NCBI GenBank assembly: GCA_020622085.1
Contig: JAHRYM010000001.1
Location: 62,001-126,000, forward strand
Source of the DNA: Paracoccaceae bacterium
GTDB taxonomy: Bacteria > Pseudomonadota > Alphaproteobacteria > Rhodobacterales > Rhodobacteraceae
Direction of reading: 5' to 3'
Length of the DNA: 64,000 nt
The translations under genes were made by a program, and so were the position numbers. Positions 50,143 to 59,358 of the stretch are shown here, in pieces. Below the pieces are notes generated by a model. That model worked only from the letters and a program-made list of their open reading frames with translations. It did no database searches and was not told where the DNA came from. Numbering within the stretch: the first letter of the stretch is position 1; each line of letters starts with the position of its first letter.

Positions 50143-51579
50143 ATGACGATCTCGAAACATATGGGCGACTTCTACATCGACGGCCAGTGGGTGAAGCCAT
50201 CTGCCGGGGCCACGTCGATGGGGGTGGAGAACCCGGCCACCGAGGAAATCGTGGCGCAGGTGGCGCTGGGCAGCGAGGAGGACGCGGACCGCGCGATCCT
50301 TGCGGCGCGCGCGGCCTTCGATGGCTTTACCAATACGCCGGCGGTCGAGCGGATCGCGCTTTTGAAGCGCATCCATGACATCTACCTGAGCCGCGCCGAG
50401 GAATTTGCCGAAGCCATCAGCACCGAAATGGGTGCGCCGCTGGGCTTTGCCCGTTCCGCGCAGGTCTGGGCGGGGGACGTGCACATCGGCGCGACGATCA
50501 AGGCGGGCGAAGAATTCGAATGGGAACACCAGCGCGGCCAGACGCGGGTGGTTCACGAAGGGATCGGGGTTGCGGGGCTGATCACGCCCTGGAACTGGCC
50601 GATGAACCAGATCGCCTGCAAGGTGGCCCCGGCCATCGTCGCGGGTTGCACCATGGTGCTGAAGCCTTCGGAAATCGCGCCGCTCTCGGGCACGCTGTTC
50701 GCCGAGGTGATGGAGGCTGCCGGCACGCCGAAGGGTGTCTTCAACCTGGTGAACGGCATGGGTCCGACGGTGGGGGCCCGGCTGTCTTCGCACCCGGAGG
50801 TTGACATGGTGTCCTTCACCGGTTCGACCCGGGCGGGGGTGCAGGTCGCCGCCAATGCCGCGCCGACGGTCAAGCGCGTGGCGCAGGAACTGGGCGGCAA
50901 GTCGGCCAATATCATCCTTGCCAGCGCCGACATGGAGGCGGCGGTTGCGGGCGGCGTCGAGGGGTGTTTCGGCAACACGGGGCAAAGCTGCGATGCGCCG
51001 ACGCGGATGTTCGTGCCGCGCAAATGGCACCGCGACGCGCTGGAGGTGGCGAAGGCCAAAGCCGAAAGCATGGTCACCGGCGATCCGCGCGATCCGGCGA
51101 CGAACCTTGGCCCGGTGATCAGCAAGATCCAGTTCGACAAGATCCAGGGGCTGATCCAGAAGGGCATCGACGAGGGTGCCACGCTGGTCACCGGGGGCAC
51201 GGGCCGTCCTGCCGGGCTCAATCGCGGCTGGTATGTGCGCCCCACTGTCTTTGGCGAGGTAACGCAAGCCATGACCATTGCGCGCGAGGAAATCTTCGGC
51301 CCGGTGCTGTCGATCCTGCCCTATGACGATCTGGAAACCGCCATCGCCCAGGCCAACGACACGGTTTACGGCCTTGCCGCCTATGTCCAGGGCGCGCTGC
51401 CCGAAGCCCGCGCCGTGGCGCGGCGTCTGCGCGCCGGGCAGGTCAGCCTGAACTACCCCGACTGGGACATCTTCGCGCCCTTCGGCGGTTACAAGCAATC
51501 CGGCAACGGCCGCGAATATGCCGACTGGGGCATCCGCGATTTCTGCGAGGTGAAGGGCATCATCGGCTACGGCGCCTGA
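50143..51579 (+). CDS. NAD(P)-dependent aldehyde dehydrogenase
   Basis: A 478-residue ALDH superfamily enzyme. The general base Glu is E249 (AQELGGKS) and the nucleophile Cys is C283 (GNTGQSCDAPTRM); the cofactor motif GFTGS-like SFTGSTRAGVQVA and PWNWPMNQIACKVAPAI are present, and EEIFGPVLSILPYDDL is the oligomerisation-side signature. It would oxidise the aldehyde formed in the pathway (for example from a choline- or betaine-type compound), but the substrate is unknown. It starts four bases after the MttB-like stop with GGGGGTAGG upstream. Confidence 0.93.
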   Translation: MTISKHMGDFYIDGQWVKPSAGATSMGVENPATEEIVAQVALGSEEDADRAILAARAAFDGFTNTPAVERIALLKRIHDIYLSRAEEFAEAISTEMGAPLGFARSAQVWAGDVHIGATIKAGEEFEWEHQRGQTRVVHEGIGVAGLITPWNWPMNQIACKVAPAIVAGCTMVLKPSEIAPLSGTLFAEVMEAAGTPKGVFNLVNGMGPTVGARLSSHPEVDMVSFTGSTRAGVQVAANAAPTVKRVAQELGGKSANIILASADMEAAVAGGVEGCFGNTGQSCDAPTRMFVPRKWHRDALEVAKAKAESMVTGDPRDPATNLGPVISKIQFDKIQGLIQKGIDEGATLVTGGTGRPAGLNRGWYVRPTVFGEVTQAMTIAREEIFGPVLSILPYDDLETAIAQANDTVYGLAAYVQGALPEARAVARRLRAGQVSLNYPDWDIFAPFGGYKQSGNGREYADWGIRDFCEVKGIIGYGA

Positions 51580-51607
51580 AACGCGGTCCCTTGCGCCCCT
51601 GTTGCAT

Positions 51608-51628
51608 CTGGCGGCCAGGTGCCGCCAG
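51608..51628. other. Hairpin after the aldehyde dehydrogenase gene
   Basis: CTGGCGGC-CAGGT-GCCGCCAG, a perfect 8-bp stem 29 bases after the stop, without a T-run. In the 229 bases before the next gene nothing else is supported; the hairpin may be a weak transcript end separating the hydantoinase gene. Confidence 0.45.
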
Positions 51629-51808
51629 TCGGTCCGGGCATCCGCGACAGGGTAATATCGCGCCGGGGCGGTGCGATTGCGACCATTTCTGTCGCGGACA
51701 GGCCCCCACATCTATGCCGGATGGGCCAAACACTTACTGGCCCGAAACACGAGGGTGCGCGTCCATTCTGGCGGGGTGGGCGGGCGCGAAAGGGATCTTG
51801 GCGGACAG

Positions 51809-53818
51809 ATGAGCTATCTACTGGGGATCGACACCGGCGGCACCTACACCGATGCCGCCGTTCTGGATGAAGAGGCGAGCCGGGTCATCGCATCGGCCAA
51901 ATCTCTGACGACGCGGCCGGATCTGGCGCCGGGCATTGCCGGGGCCATCGACGCCGCCGTGGCCGAAGCGGGGATCAGGGCTTCCGAGGTGGCGCTGGTG
52001 TCGCTGTCGACGACACTGGCCACCAATGCGCTGGTCGAAGGGCAGGGCGGCCGCGTGGCGCTGGTGTTCATCGGCTTTGACGAGGCCGAGCAGCATCGTT
52101 CCGGCCTGTCGGATGCCCTGAAGGGTGATCCGGTCATCGCACTGGCGGGCGGGCACAACCATGCGGGCAACGAACGGCTGCCGCTTGATCTTGCGGCGCT
52201 TGAAACAGCGGTGCGCGACCTTGGCGAGGGCATCTCGGGCTATGCGGTCTGTGCAAGCTTCGGCACGCGCAACCCCTCGCATGAAGTGGCGGCGCGCGAT
52301 CTGATCCGGCGCCTGACGGGCCGCCCCGTGACCTGTTCGCATGAACTGTCCGCCGCGCTCAACGGGCCGAAGCGGGCGCTGACGGCGGTGCTGAACGCGC
52401 GGCTGATCGGCATGATCGACCGCCTGATTTCCGCCTGCGAATCGCATATGGCGGTGCTGGGCATCGACGCGCCCCTGATGGTGGTGCGCGGCGACGGGGC
52501 GCTTGTTTCGGCGCGCCTCGCACGCGAACGCCCGATCGAGACGATCCTTTCCGGCCCCGCCGCCTCGATCGCGGGGGCAAGCTGGCTCACGGGGGAACAG
52601 GATGCGCTGGTCAGCGACATCGGCGGCACCACGACCGATGTCTGCCTGCTGCGCGCCGGCAAGCCCGCCATCGACCCGATGGGGGCGCAGGTCGGCAAGT
52701 ATCGCACCATGGTTGAAGCCGTGGCGATGCGCACCACCGGCCTTGGCGGCGACAGCGAGGTTCACCTTCTGGAAGGGCTGGACGGGGCGCTGTGGCTGGG
52801 TCCGCGGCGGCTGATCCCGGTGGCGCTGGCGGCGCGGCAATGGCCCGACCTTGTGCATCCGGCGCTGGACGCGAGCCTGAAGGCCGATGTGGTGAACGAA
52901 CATGACGCGCGCTTCGCCATCCCGATGTGGGAGGGCGCCCTTCCGGCGGGCCTGAGCGACCGCGAAGCTGCGGTGGCGCAGCGGCTGGCGGACGGGCCGC
53001 TGAGGCTGGCCGACACCTTGCGCACCCGGCTCGACGTGGCATCGCTCACGCGGCTGGTGGCGCGCGGGGTGGTGATGCTGGCGGGCGTCACGCCGTCAGA
53101 CGCCAGCCATGTGCTGGGCCGGCTTGACGCCTGGGACGGCACGGCGTCGGTCAAGGCGCTGACGCTGCTCGCGCGCAAGCGCAACGGGCGCGGCGAACGC
53201 ATTGCGGCGGTGCCGGAAACTCTGGCCCAGGCGATCATCGACCAATTGACCCGCCAGACCGCCGACTGCCTGCTGGAAGCGGCCTTTGCCGATGATGATC
53301 ACAATTGGCAGGATACGCCCGAGACACTTGCGCGCCATCCGCTGATGCGGGCGGCGATGGCGGGGCATCGCGGGACGGTGCGATTGCAGGCCAGCCTTGG
53401 CGTGCCGGTGATCGGCCTTGGCGCCTCGGCCAGCAGCTATTACGGCGCCGTGGGCGATCTTGTCGGGGCGCGCATGATCCTGCCACGGCACGCGGGTGTG
53501 GCCAATGCCATCGGTGCGGTGGTGGGGCAGGTTGCCATGCACGCCAGCGGCCTTGTCACCGCAGGCGGCCCGGGCGTCTTTGTCGCCTTGCTGTCCGACG
53601 GGCCCGCGCGGTTTTCCGAACGCGATGACGCTCTCGCCGCCCTTGTCGCCGAACTGACCCGGCAGGCCCGCGCACAAGCCCTTGCCTCGGGGGTGGAGGA
53701 GCCGCGGATCACGGTCCAGCGCGAAATCTCGGCGGCCGAGGTCGAGGGCCAGGCGATGTTCATCGAGGCAGCCGTGCGGGTGACGGCGCAAGGCCGGCCC
53801 CGGATCGCCGTCGGCTGA
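51809..53818 (+). CDS. HyuA-type hydantoinase/oxoprolinase family protein
   Basis: A 669-residue member of the hydantoinase A/oxoprolinase family. The ATP-binding LLGIDTGGTYTDAAVLDE at the start and DIGGTTTDVCLLRAGKPAIDP in the middle are the actin-like phosphate loops; GDGALVSARLARERPIETILSGPAASIAGA links them. ATP-dependent hydantoinases open cyclic amides such as N-methylhydantoin or 5-oxoproline, normally with a HyuB subunit, which is absent here. Alternatively it is an acetone-carboxylase-type relative. The ATG at 51809 fits the family start. Confidence 0.85.
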   Translation: MSYLLGIDTGGTYTDAAVLDEEASRVIASAKSLTTRPDLAPGIAGAIDAAVAEAGIRASEVALVSLSTTLATNALVEGQGGRVALVFIGFDEAEQHRSGLSDALKGDPVIALAGGHNHAGNERLPLDLAALETAVRDLGEGISGYAVCASFGTRNPSHEVAARDLIRRLTGRPVTCSHELSAALNGPKRALTAVLNARLIGMIDRLISACESHMAVLGIDAPLMVVRGDGALVSARLARERPIETILSGPAASIAGASWLTGEQDALVSDIGGTTTDVCLLRAGKPAIDPMGAQVGKYRTMVEAVAMRTTGLGGDSEVHLLEGLDGALWLGPRRLIPVALAARQWPDLVHPALDASLKADVVNEHDARFAIPMWEGALPAGLSDREAAVAQRLADGPLRLADTLRTRLDVASLTRLVARGVVMLAGVTPSDASHVLGRLDAWDGTASVKALTLLARKRNGRGERIAAVPETLAQAIIDQLTRQTADCLLEAAFADDDHNWQDTPETLARHPLMRAAMAGHRGTVRLQASLGVPVIGLGASASSYYGAVGDLVGARMILPRHAGVANAIGAVVGQVAMHASGLVTAGGPGVFVALLSDGPARFSERDDALAALVAELTRQARAQALASGVEEPRITVQREISAAEVEGQAMFIEAAVRVTAQGRPRIAVG

Positions 53819-53910
53819 TGTTCGGCGGGGTCTGGCAAACCCGACCCGGGCGCAACTTGTGATTCGACCATCGCTCTGAAAGGATGGTGGCGCAGCCCCG
53901 AGGTATTCCC

Positions 53911-56900
53911 ATGCGCCAATTTCTTGCCGGTCTTTCCCTTGCCCTGCTCACCGCGACCGGCATTCTGGCGCAGGAACCGCAGATCGTTCCGGAACGCCAT
54001 ATCTCTCTGATGCGCGACACCGATCTGGCGGGCGGGGATATCCAGTCGATCTTCGACACCAGCATCGAGGCCTGCGAAAACGCCTGCCTGGCGAACAAGG
54101 ACTGCCGGGCCATCACCTTCAACAGCCGCAAGAACGCCTGCTTCATCAAGTCGGCGGTGGGCGACAGTTCGACCTATGAAGGCGCCGTCAGCGGTTTCGT
54201 CCATGCAGTCGATGCCGCTGTTCTGGAAGGCGTCAAGGACCGGCGGGCCGAGCTTTCGTTCCTGCAGAGCTACGATCTGGACGCGGCGCTGATGCTTGCC
54301 CGCTCGATCGGGCGGGATCATGTCGCCGATGGCTGGACGGTTCAGGAACTGGTGGATTCGGCAGCCGAGGCGCGGGCCAACAAGGATCCGCAAGGCGCGC
54401 TTGGTTCCATGGGGGCCGCGGTTTCGCTGTCGGATCAGGCGGATCTTTGGGTCGAATATGCGCAGATCCTGCTGGAGATTCCGGCCACGGATGACAACCA
54501 GCGCCAGACCAACATGCAGCGCGCGGTGTCTTCCGCGATCAACGGCTATCTGCGGACCAAGTCGCGCCCGCTTCGCGCCACCGCGCTGGCCACCATGGCG
54601 CAGGGTCTTGAAGGCACCGGGCGCGGGGCCGAGATGATCCCGGCCCTGAAGCTGGCGCAGGATCTTTCGCCCCGTGACGATACCGCCACGGCGCTGGAGG
54701 ATGCGATCGGCAAATATGGCTTCCGCGTTCAGGAATCCCGGGTCGAAGCCGATGGCCCCCGCCCCCGCATCTGCGCCGTCTTCAACCAGCCGCTGAAGCC
54801 CGCCGGCACCGATTACGCCACCTATGTCCAGCTGCCGGAACCGAACCTGACCGTGGATGTCAGCGGCAGCGATCTTTGCGTCACCGGCCTCCAGCACGGC
54901 AAGCGCTACACGATCATGCTTCGGGAAGGTCTGCCCTCGGCCAGCGGCGAGGAACTGGTCAAGCCGACCGAGGTCACGCAATACGTCCGCGATCGGGCGC
55001 CCGCCGCGCGTTTTCCGGGCCGCGCCTATATCCTGCCCCGCGCGACCGAGGCGGGGATTCCGGTCGAAACCGTCAATACCCAGAAGCTTGATCTGGTGTT
55101 GCAGCGCGTCTCGGACCGGAACCTGATCCGGGCGATCCAGAACGATTATTTCGGCCGCCCGCTCGACTACTATTCGAACGAGGATTTCACCGGTCAGATG
55201 GCCCAGGAGGTCTGGCGCGGCACCGCCGAAGTGGCGATGGAGGTCAACCGCGACATGACCACCCGCCTGCCGCTGGATGGCGTGATGAAAGACCTTGGCC
55301 CGGGGATCTACACGTTGCAAGCCTCGGTGCCGGGGGTCGATCCCTATGATAACCCGCCCGCCAGCCAGTGGTTCGTGATCTCGGACCTTGGGCTGACGAC
55401 GCTGATGGGAAGCGACGGCCTGCATGTCTTCGTGCGCGGCCTGTCGGATGCCGAAGCCCGCGAAGGGGTGGTGGTAAAGCTGATATCGCGGGCGAATGCG
55501 GTGATCGCCACCGCCAGGACCGATGCTCAGGGCTATGCCCGCCTTGACGCTGGCCTGACCAGCGGCACCGGCGGCGGCGCCCCGGCGCTGGTCAGCGTCG
55601 AACAGGCCGAAGATTACGCCTTCCTGTCGCTGACCGAGGCCGAATTCGACCTGTCGGATCGCGGTGTTGCGGGGCGCGAAGCCGCGCCGCCCATCGACGT
55701 GTTCCTGTCGACCGACCGTGGCGCCTATCGCGCGGGCGAAACGGTGAACGCCACGATCCTGGCCCGCGATCCGCAGATGAAGGCCATCGACGGGCTGCCG
55801 CTGACTGTGCGCCTGACCCGGCCCGATGGCGTGGAATATTCCCGCGCGCTGACCCTGCCTGCCGGCGCGGGCGGCCATACGGCGGCGCTGCCCATCGCGG
55901 GCAATGCGCCGCGCGGAACCTGGCGGCTGGATGTCTTCGTCGATGAAAAGCAGGGCGCGCTTGCCTCGCAAGGCTTCCTGGTCGAGGATTTCCTGCCCGA
56001 ACGGATCGACTTCACGCTGGCGCTTCCCGACGCAGCCCTGCAACTGGGGGCGGAAACCACGCTGGATGTCGCCGCGAAATACCTTTTCGGCGCGCCGGGC
56101 GCCGGGTTGGCCGCAGAAGGCGAACTGCGCCTTTCCGCCGCGACCGGCATCGAGGCATTCCCGGGCTATGTCTTCGGCCGCCACGACGCGCCCTTCGTGC
56201 CCTCGGTCACTGCGCTGGAAGATCTGGACGTGACCGATGCCGAAGGCAACCTTTCCGCCACGATCAGCCTGCCCGCGCCGGAAGGCGTGGCCCAGCCCCT
56301 GGACGCGCGCTTGACCCTGCGCCTGACCGAAGGCTCGGGCCGGCCGGTGGAACGGCAGGTCACGCGCCGCGTCATGCCCGACCAGCCGGTGATCGGGATC
56401 AAACCGCAGTTCAAGGATGGCGTCGCGCCCCAGGGCGCCGAGGCGGCCTTCGACCTGATCGCCGTCGGTCCCGATGAAAAAACCGTCGATCTGGCCGCGC
56501 ACTGGACGATCAACCGGTTGGAGACGAACTACCAATGGTATTCCGTCTACGGCAACTGGAACTGGGAAGTGACGACCAGCCGCGTCCGCGTGGCGGAAGG
56601 CGACGTGGCCCTGGCGGCTTCGGGCCGGCTTACGGTGAAGGCCCCGGTTGACTGGGGTCAGTATGAAATCGTGGTGACCGGCGCCGATGGCCGCACCGCA
56701 AGCTCGATGACCTTCTATGCCGGCTGGTATGCGCCCGTCGACACTGCCGCCTCGCCCGACACGCTGGAGCTGTCGCTCGACAAGCCCGCCTACAAGCCCG
56801 GCGAAACGGCGACATTGCGGATCGTGCCCCGCGCCGATGGCGTGGCGCTGGTCACGGTCATGTCGAACCACCTGATCGCCATGAAGGCGGTTCCGGTCAT

Positions 56901-59355
56901 CGCAGGGGAAAATACCATCGACCTCGACGTGACCGACGAATGGGGCGCCGGGGCCTATGTCACCGCCTCGGTCATCCGCCCGGTGAATGATGCCAGCCGC
57001 ACCCCCGTCCGGGCGCTGGGGCTGTCGTATGCCACGGTCGATCCCGGCACGCGGCGGCTTCAGACCTCGGTCGAGGTCGCGCCGGAAGCCGCCCCGCGCG
57101 GCCCGCTGCCGGTGGCGGTGAAGGTCGAGGGCGCGACGCCGGGCGACAGCGCCTTCGTCACCATTGCGGCGGTCGATCTGGGCATCCTGAACCTGACGGC
57201 CTTCAAATCCCCCGATCCCGAAGCGCATTACTTTGCCCAGCAGAAGCTTGGCATGGCGGTGCGTGACATCTATGGCCGCCTGATCGACAGCCAGAACGGC
57301 GCGGCTGGCATCGTCCGTTCGGGGGGCGACGCCAATGCCGGGCTGAAGATGCAGGCCCCCCCGCCGACCGAGGAGCTGGTCGCCTATTTCTCGGGCGCGG
57401 TTCCGGTGGGCACGGATGGTTACGCCCGCACCGAATTTACGCTGCCTTCGTTCAACGGCACGGTGCGGATCATGGCCGTGGCCTGGTCGAACGCCGCCGT
57501 GGGCCAATCCCAGGCCGACGTGCTGGTGCGCGATCCGGTGGTCGTCACCGCCTCGGTCCCGCGTTTCCTCGCGCCCGGCGATACCAGCCGCGTCCTGCTG
57601 GAGATCGTCCATGCGACCGGACCCGCGGGGCGCATGGGTCTTGATGTCACCTCGGACGGGCTCGGCCTTGGGGCCGCGCCTTCGGGCCTCGATCTGGCGG
57701 AAAAGGGCAAGGCTGTCGTCTCGGTCCCGATCACGGCGGGTGAGGCAGAGGGGATCGACACCATCCGCATCGCGCTGACCACGCCGGACGGCAAGCAACT
57801 GACCAAATCGCTGGTCATCCCGGTGCAGGCCAACGACCCCGAGGTGATGAAGCGCAGCCGCTTCGATCTGGCGGCGGCGGGCAACTTCACGCTGGATCAG
57901 GACGTCTTCGCGGACTACCGCGCCGGCACGGGCCGCGCCACGCTGGCCATCGGTCCCCTGGCGCGTTTCGATGCGCCGGGGCTTCTGGCCTCGCTTGACC
58001 GCTATCCCTATGGCTGCACGGAACAGCTGACGTCGAAGGCGCTGCCGCTTCTGTATTTCGATCAGGTGGCCAAGGCGTTGGGCGTTGCGGGCGATGCCGA
58101 TCTGGGCAAGCGCATCGACCAGACGATCACCGAGATCCTGCTGAACCAGTCTTCGAACGGCGCTTTCGGGCTATGGTATGCGGAATCGGGCGATCTGTGG
58201 CTGGATGCCTATGTCACTGATTTCCTCAGTCGCGCCCGGGCCATGGGCCATGCGGTGCCTGAAACCGCTTTCCGCAATGCGATGGACAATCTGCGCAACC
58301 AGGTGAACTACGCCCCCGATTTTGACAAGGACGGTGGCCCTATCGCCTATGCACTGATGGTGCTGGCGCGCGAAGGCGCGGCGGCGGTGGGCGATCTGCG
58401 CTACTACGCCGATGTGAAGGCTGCGGCCTTCGACACGCCGATGGCGGCGGCGCAACTGGCGGCGGCGCTGGCAAGCTACGGCGACCAGACCCGCGCCGAT
58501 GCGATGTTTGCCCGCGCGGCGAAGCTGATGGCGGAACAGCAGGGCAAGCCCGAAAAGCAGCTGTGGCGCGCCGACTACGGCACCACCCTGCGCGATGGCG
58601 CGGCGCTTCTGGCATTGGCGTCCGAAGCCGGGTCCAAGGCGGTGCCGGTCGATACACTGGGCGAAGCGGTCGCTTCCGCCATGTCGGGCCGCACGCTTTC
58701 GACGCAGGAAGCGACATGGGCGCTTCTGGCCACCAATGCGCTGATCGACCGCACGGCGACGCAGGGCTTTACCATGAATGGCACGGCCTTTGACGGCCCG
58801 CTGGTCAAGGTGCTGACCGATGGCGGGGCCGGCCCTACGGAGATCGGCAATGGCTCGGGCAAAGCATCCGACCTCACGCTGACCACCTATGGCGTGCCTG
58901 CGGTGCCCGGACCTGCATCGGGCAATGGCTATGCCATTTCCCGAAGCTGGTTCACGCTGGAGGGTGAAGAGGTCGATCCGGCAAGCGTCAAGCAGGGATC
59001 GCGGCTGGTCACCGTGGTCGAAGTCACACCCTTGCAGAACGGCGAGGCGCGGCTGATCGTCAACGATCCGCTTCCCGCCGGGTTCGAGATCGACAACCCG
59101 AACCTGATCCGGGCAGGCGATCTGGCGGGGCTCGACTGGCTCGACACGGTCGAGGACACGCGGCGCACCGAATTCCGGCAGGACCGCTTCATCGCGGCGG
59201 TGGACTGGACCAGCCGCGATCCCTTCCGGCTGGCCTATATCGTCCGCGCGGTGTCGCCCGGCAGCTTCCACCTGCCCGCCGCCAGCGTCGAGGACATGTA
59301 TCGCCCCGATTACCGCGCCCACAGCGATGCAGGCCGGGTGGTGGTGACGGAGTAA
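53911..59355 (+). CDS. Bacterial alpha-2-macroglobulin with N-terminal PAN/Apple-like domain
   Basis: A 1814-residue secreted protein. Residues 1-21 are a signal peptide (MRQFLAGLSLALLTATGILAQ). A PAN/Apple-like Cys-rich domain follows (IEACENACLANKDCRAITFNSRKNACFIKS, about 45-80). Then come macroglobulin beta domains and the thioester domain with the intact CTEQ motif at C1369-Q1372. The C-terminal region is a complement-component-like helical toroid and a receptor-binding-type domain. Bacterial A2M traps proteases in the periplasm and is usually paired with PBP1C, as here (next start three bases after the stop). No lipobox is seen, so it is probably soluble rather than a lipoprotein. Confidence 0.92.
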   Translation: MRQFLAGLSLALLTATGILAQEPQIVPERHISLMRDTDLAGGDIQSIFDTSIEACENACLANKDCRAITFNSRKNACFIKSAVGDSSTYEGAVSGFVHAVDAAVLEGVKDRRAELSFLQSYDLDAALMLARSIGRDHVADGWTVQELVDSAAEARANKDPQGALGSMGAAVSLSDQADLWVEYAQILLEIPATDDNQRQTNMQRAVSSAINGYLRTKSRPLRATALATMAQGLEGTGRGAEMIPALKLAQDLSPRDDTATALEDAIGKYGFRVQESRVEADGPRPRICAVFNQPLKPAGTDYATYVQLPEPNLTVDVSGSDLCVTGLQHGKRYTIMLREGLPSASGEELVKPTEVTQYVRDRAPAARFPGRAYILPRATEAGIPVETVNTQKLDLVLQRVSDRNLIRAIQNDYFGRPLDYYSNEDFTGQMAQEVWRGTAEVAMEVNRDMTTRLPLDGVMKDLGPGIYTLQASVPGVDPYDNPPASQWFVISDLGLTTLMGSDGLHVFVRGLSDAEAREGVVVKLISRANAVIATARTDAQGYARLDAGLTSGTGGGAPALVSVEQAEDYAFLSLTEAEFDLSDRGVAGREAAPPIDVFLSTDRGAYRAGETVNATILARDPQMKAIDGLPLTVRLTRPDGVEYSRALTLPAGAGGHTAALPIAGNAPRGTWRLDVFVDEKQGALASQGFLVEDFLPERIDFTLALPDAALQLGAETTLDVAAKYLFGAPGAGLAAEGELRLSAATGIEAFPGYVFGRHDAPFVPSVTALEDLDVTDAEGNLSATISLPAPEGVAQPLDARLTLRLTEGSGRPVERQVTRRVMPDQPVIGIKPQFKDGVAPQGAEAAFDLIAVGPDEKTVDLAAHWTINRLETNYQWYSVYGNWNWEVTTSRVRVAEGDVALAASGRLTVKAPVDWGQYEIVVTGADGRTASSMTFYAGWYAPVDTAASPDTLELSLDKPAYKPGETATLRIVPRADGVALVTVMSNHLIAMKAVPVIAGENTIDLDVTDEWGAGAYVTASVIRPVNDASRTPVRALGLSYATVDPGTRRLQTSVEVAPEAAPRGPLPVAVKVEGATPGDSAFVTIAAVDLGILNLTAFKSPDPEAHYFAQQKLGMAVRDIYGRLIDSQNGAAGIVRSGGDANAGLKMQAPPPTEELVAYFSGAVPVGTDGYARTEFTLPSFNGTVRIMAVAWSNAAVGQSQADVLVRDPVVVTASVPRFLAPGDTSRVLLEIVHATGPAGRMGLDVTSDGLGLGAAPSGLDLAEKGKAVVSVPITAGEAEGIDTIRIALTTPDGKQLTKSLVIPVQANDPEVMKRSRFDLAAAGNFTLDQDVFADYRAGTGRATLAIGPLARFDAPGLLASLDRYPYGCTEQLTSKALPLLYFDQVAKALGVAGDADLGKRIDQTITEILLNQSSNGAFGLWYAESGDLWLDAYVTDFLSRARAMGHAVPETAFRNAMDNLRNQVNYAPDFDKDGGPIAYALMVLAREGAAAVGDLRYYADVKAAAFDTPMAAAQLAAALASYGDQTRADAMFARAAKLMAEQQGKPEKQLWRADYGTTLRDGAALLALASEAGSKAVPVDTLGEAVASAMSGRTLSTQEATWALLATNALIDRTATQGFTMNGTAFDGPLVKVLTDGGAGPTEIGNGSGKASDLTLTTYGVPAVPGPASGNGYAISRSWFTLEGEEVDPASVKQGSRLVTVVEVTPLQNGEARLIVNDPLPAGFEIDNPNLIRAGDLAGLDWLDTVEDTRRTEFRQDRFIAAVDWTSRDPFRLAYIVRAVSPGSFHLPAASVEDMYRPDYRAHSDAGRVVVTE

Positions 59356-59358
59356 CCG

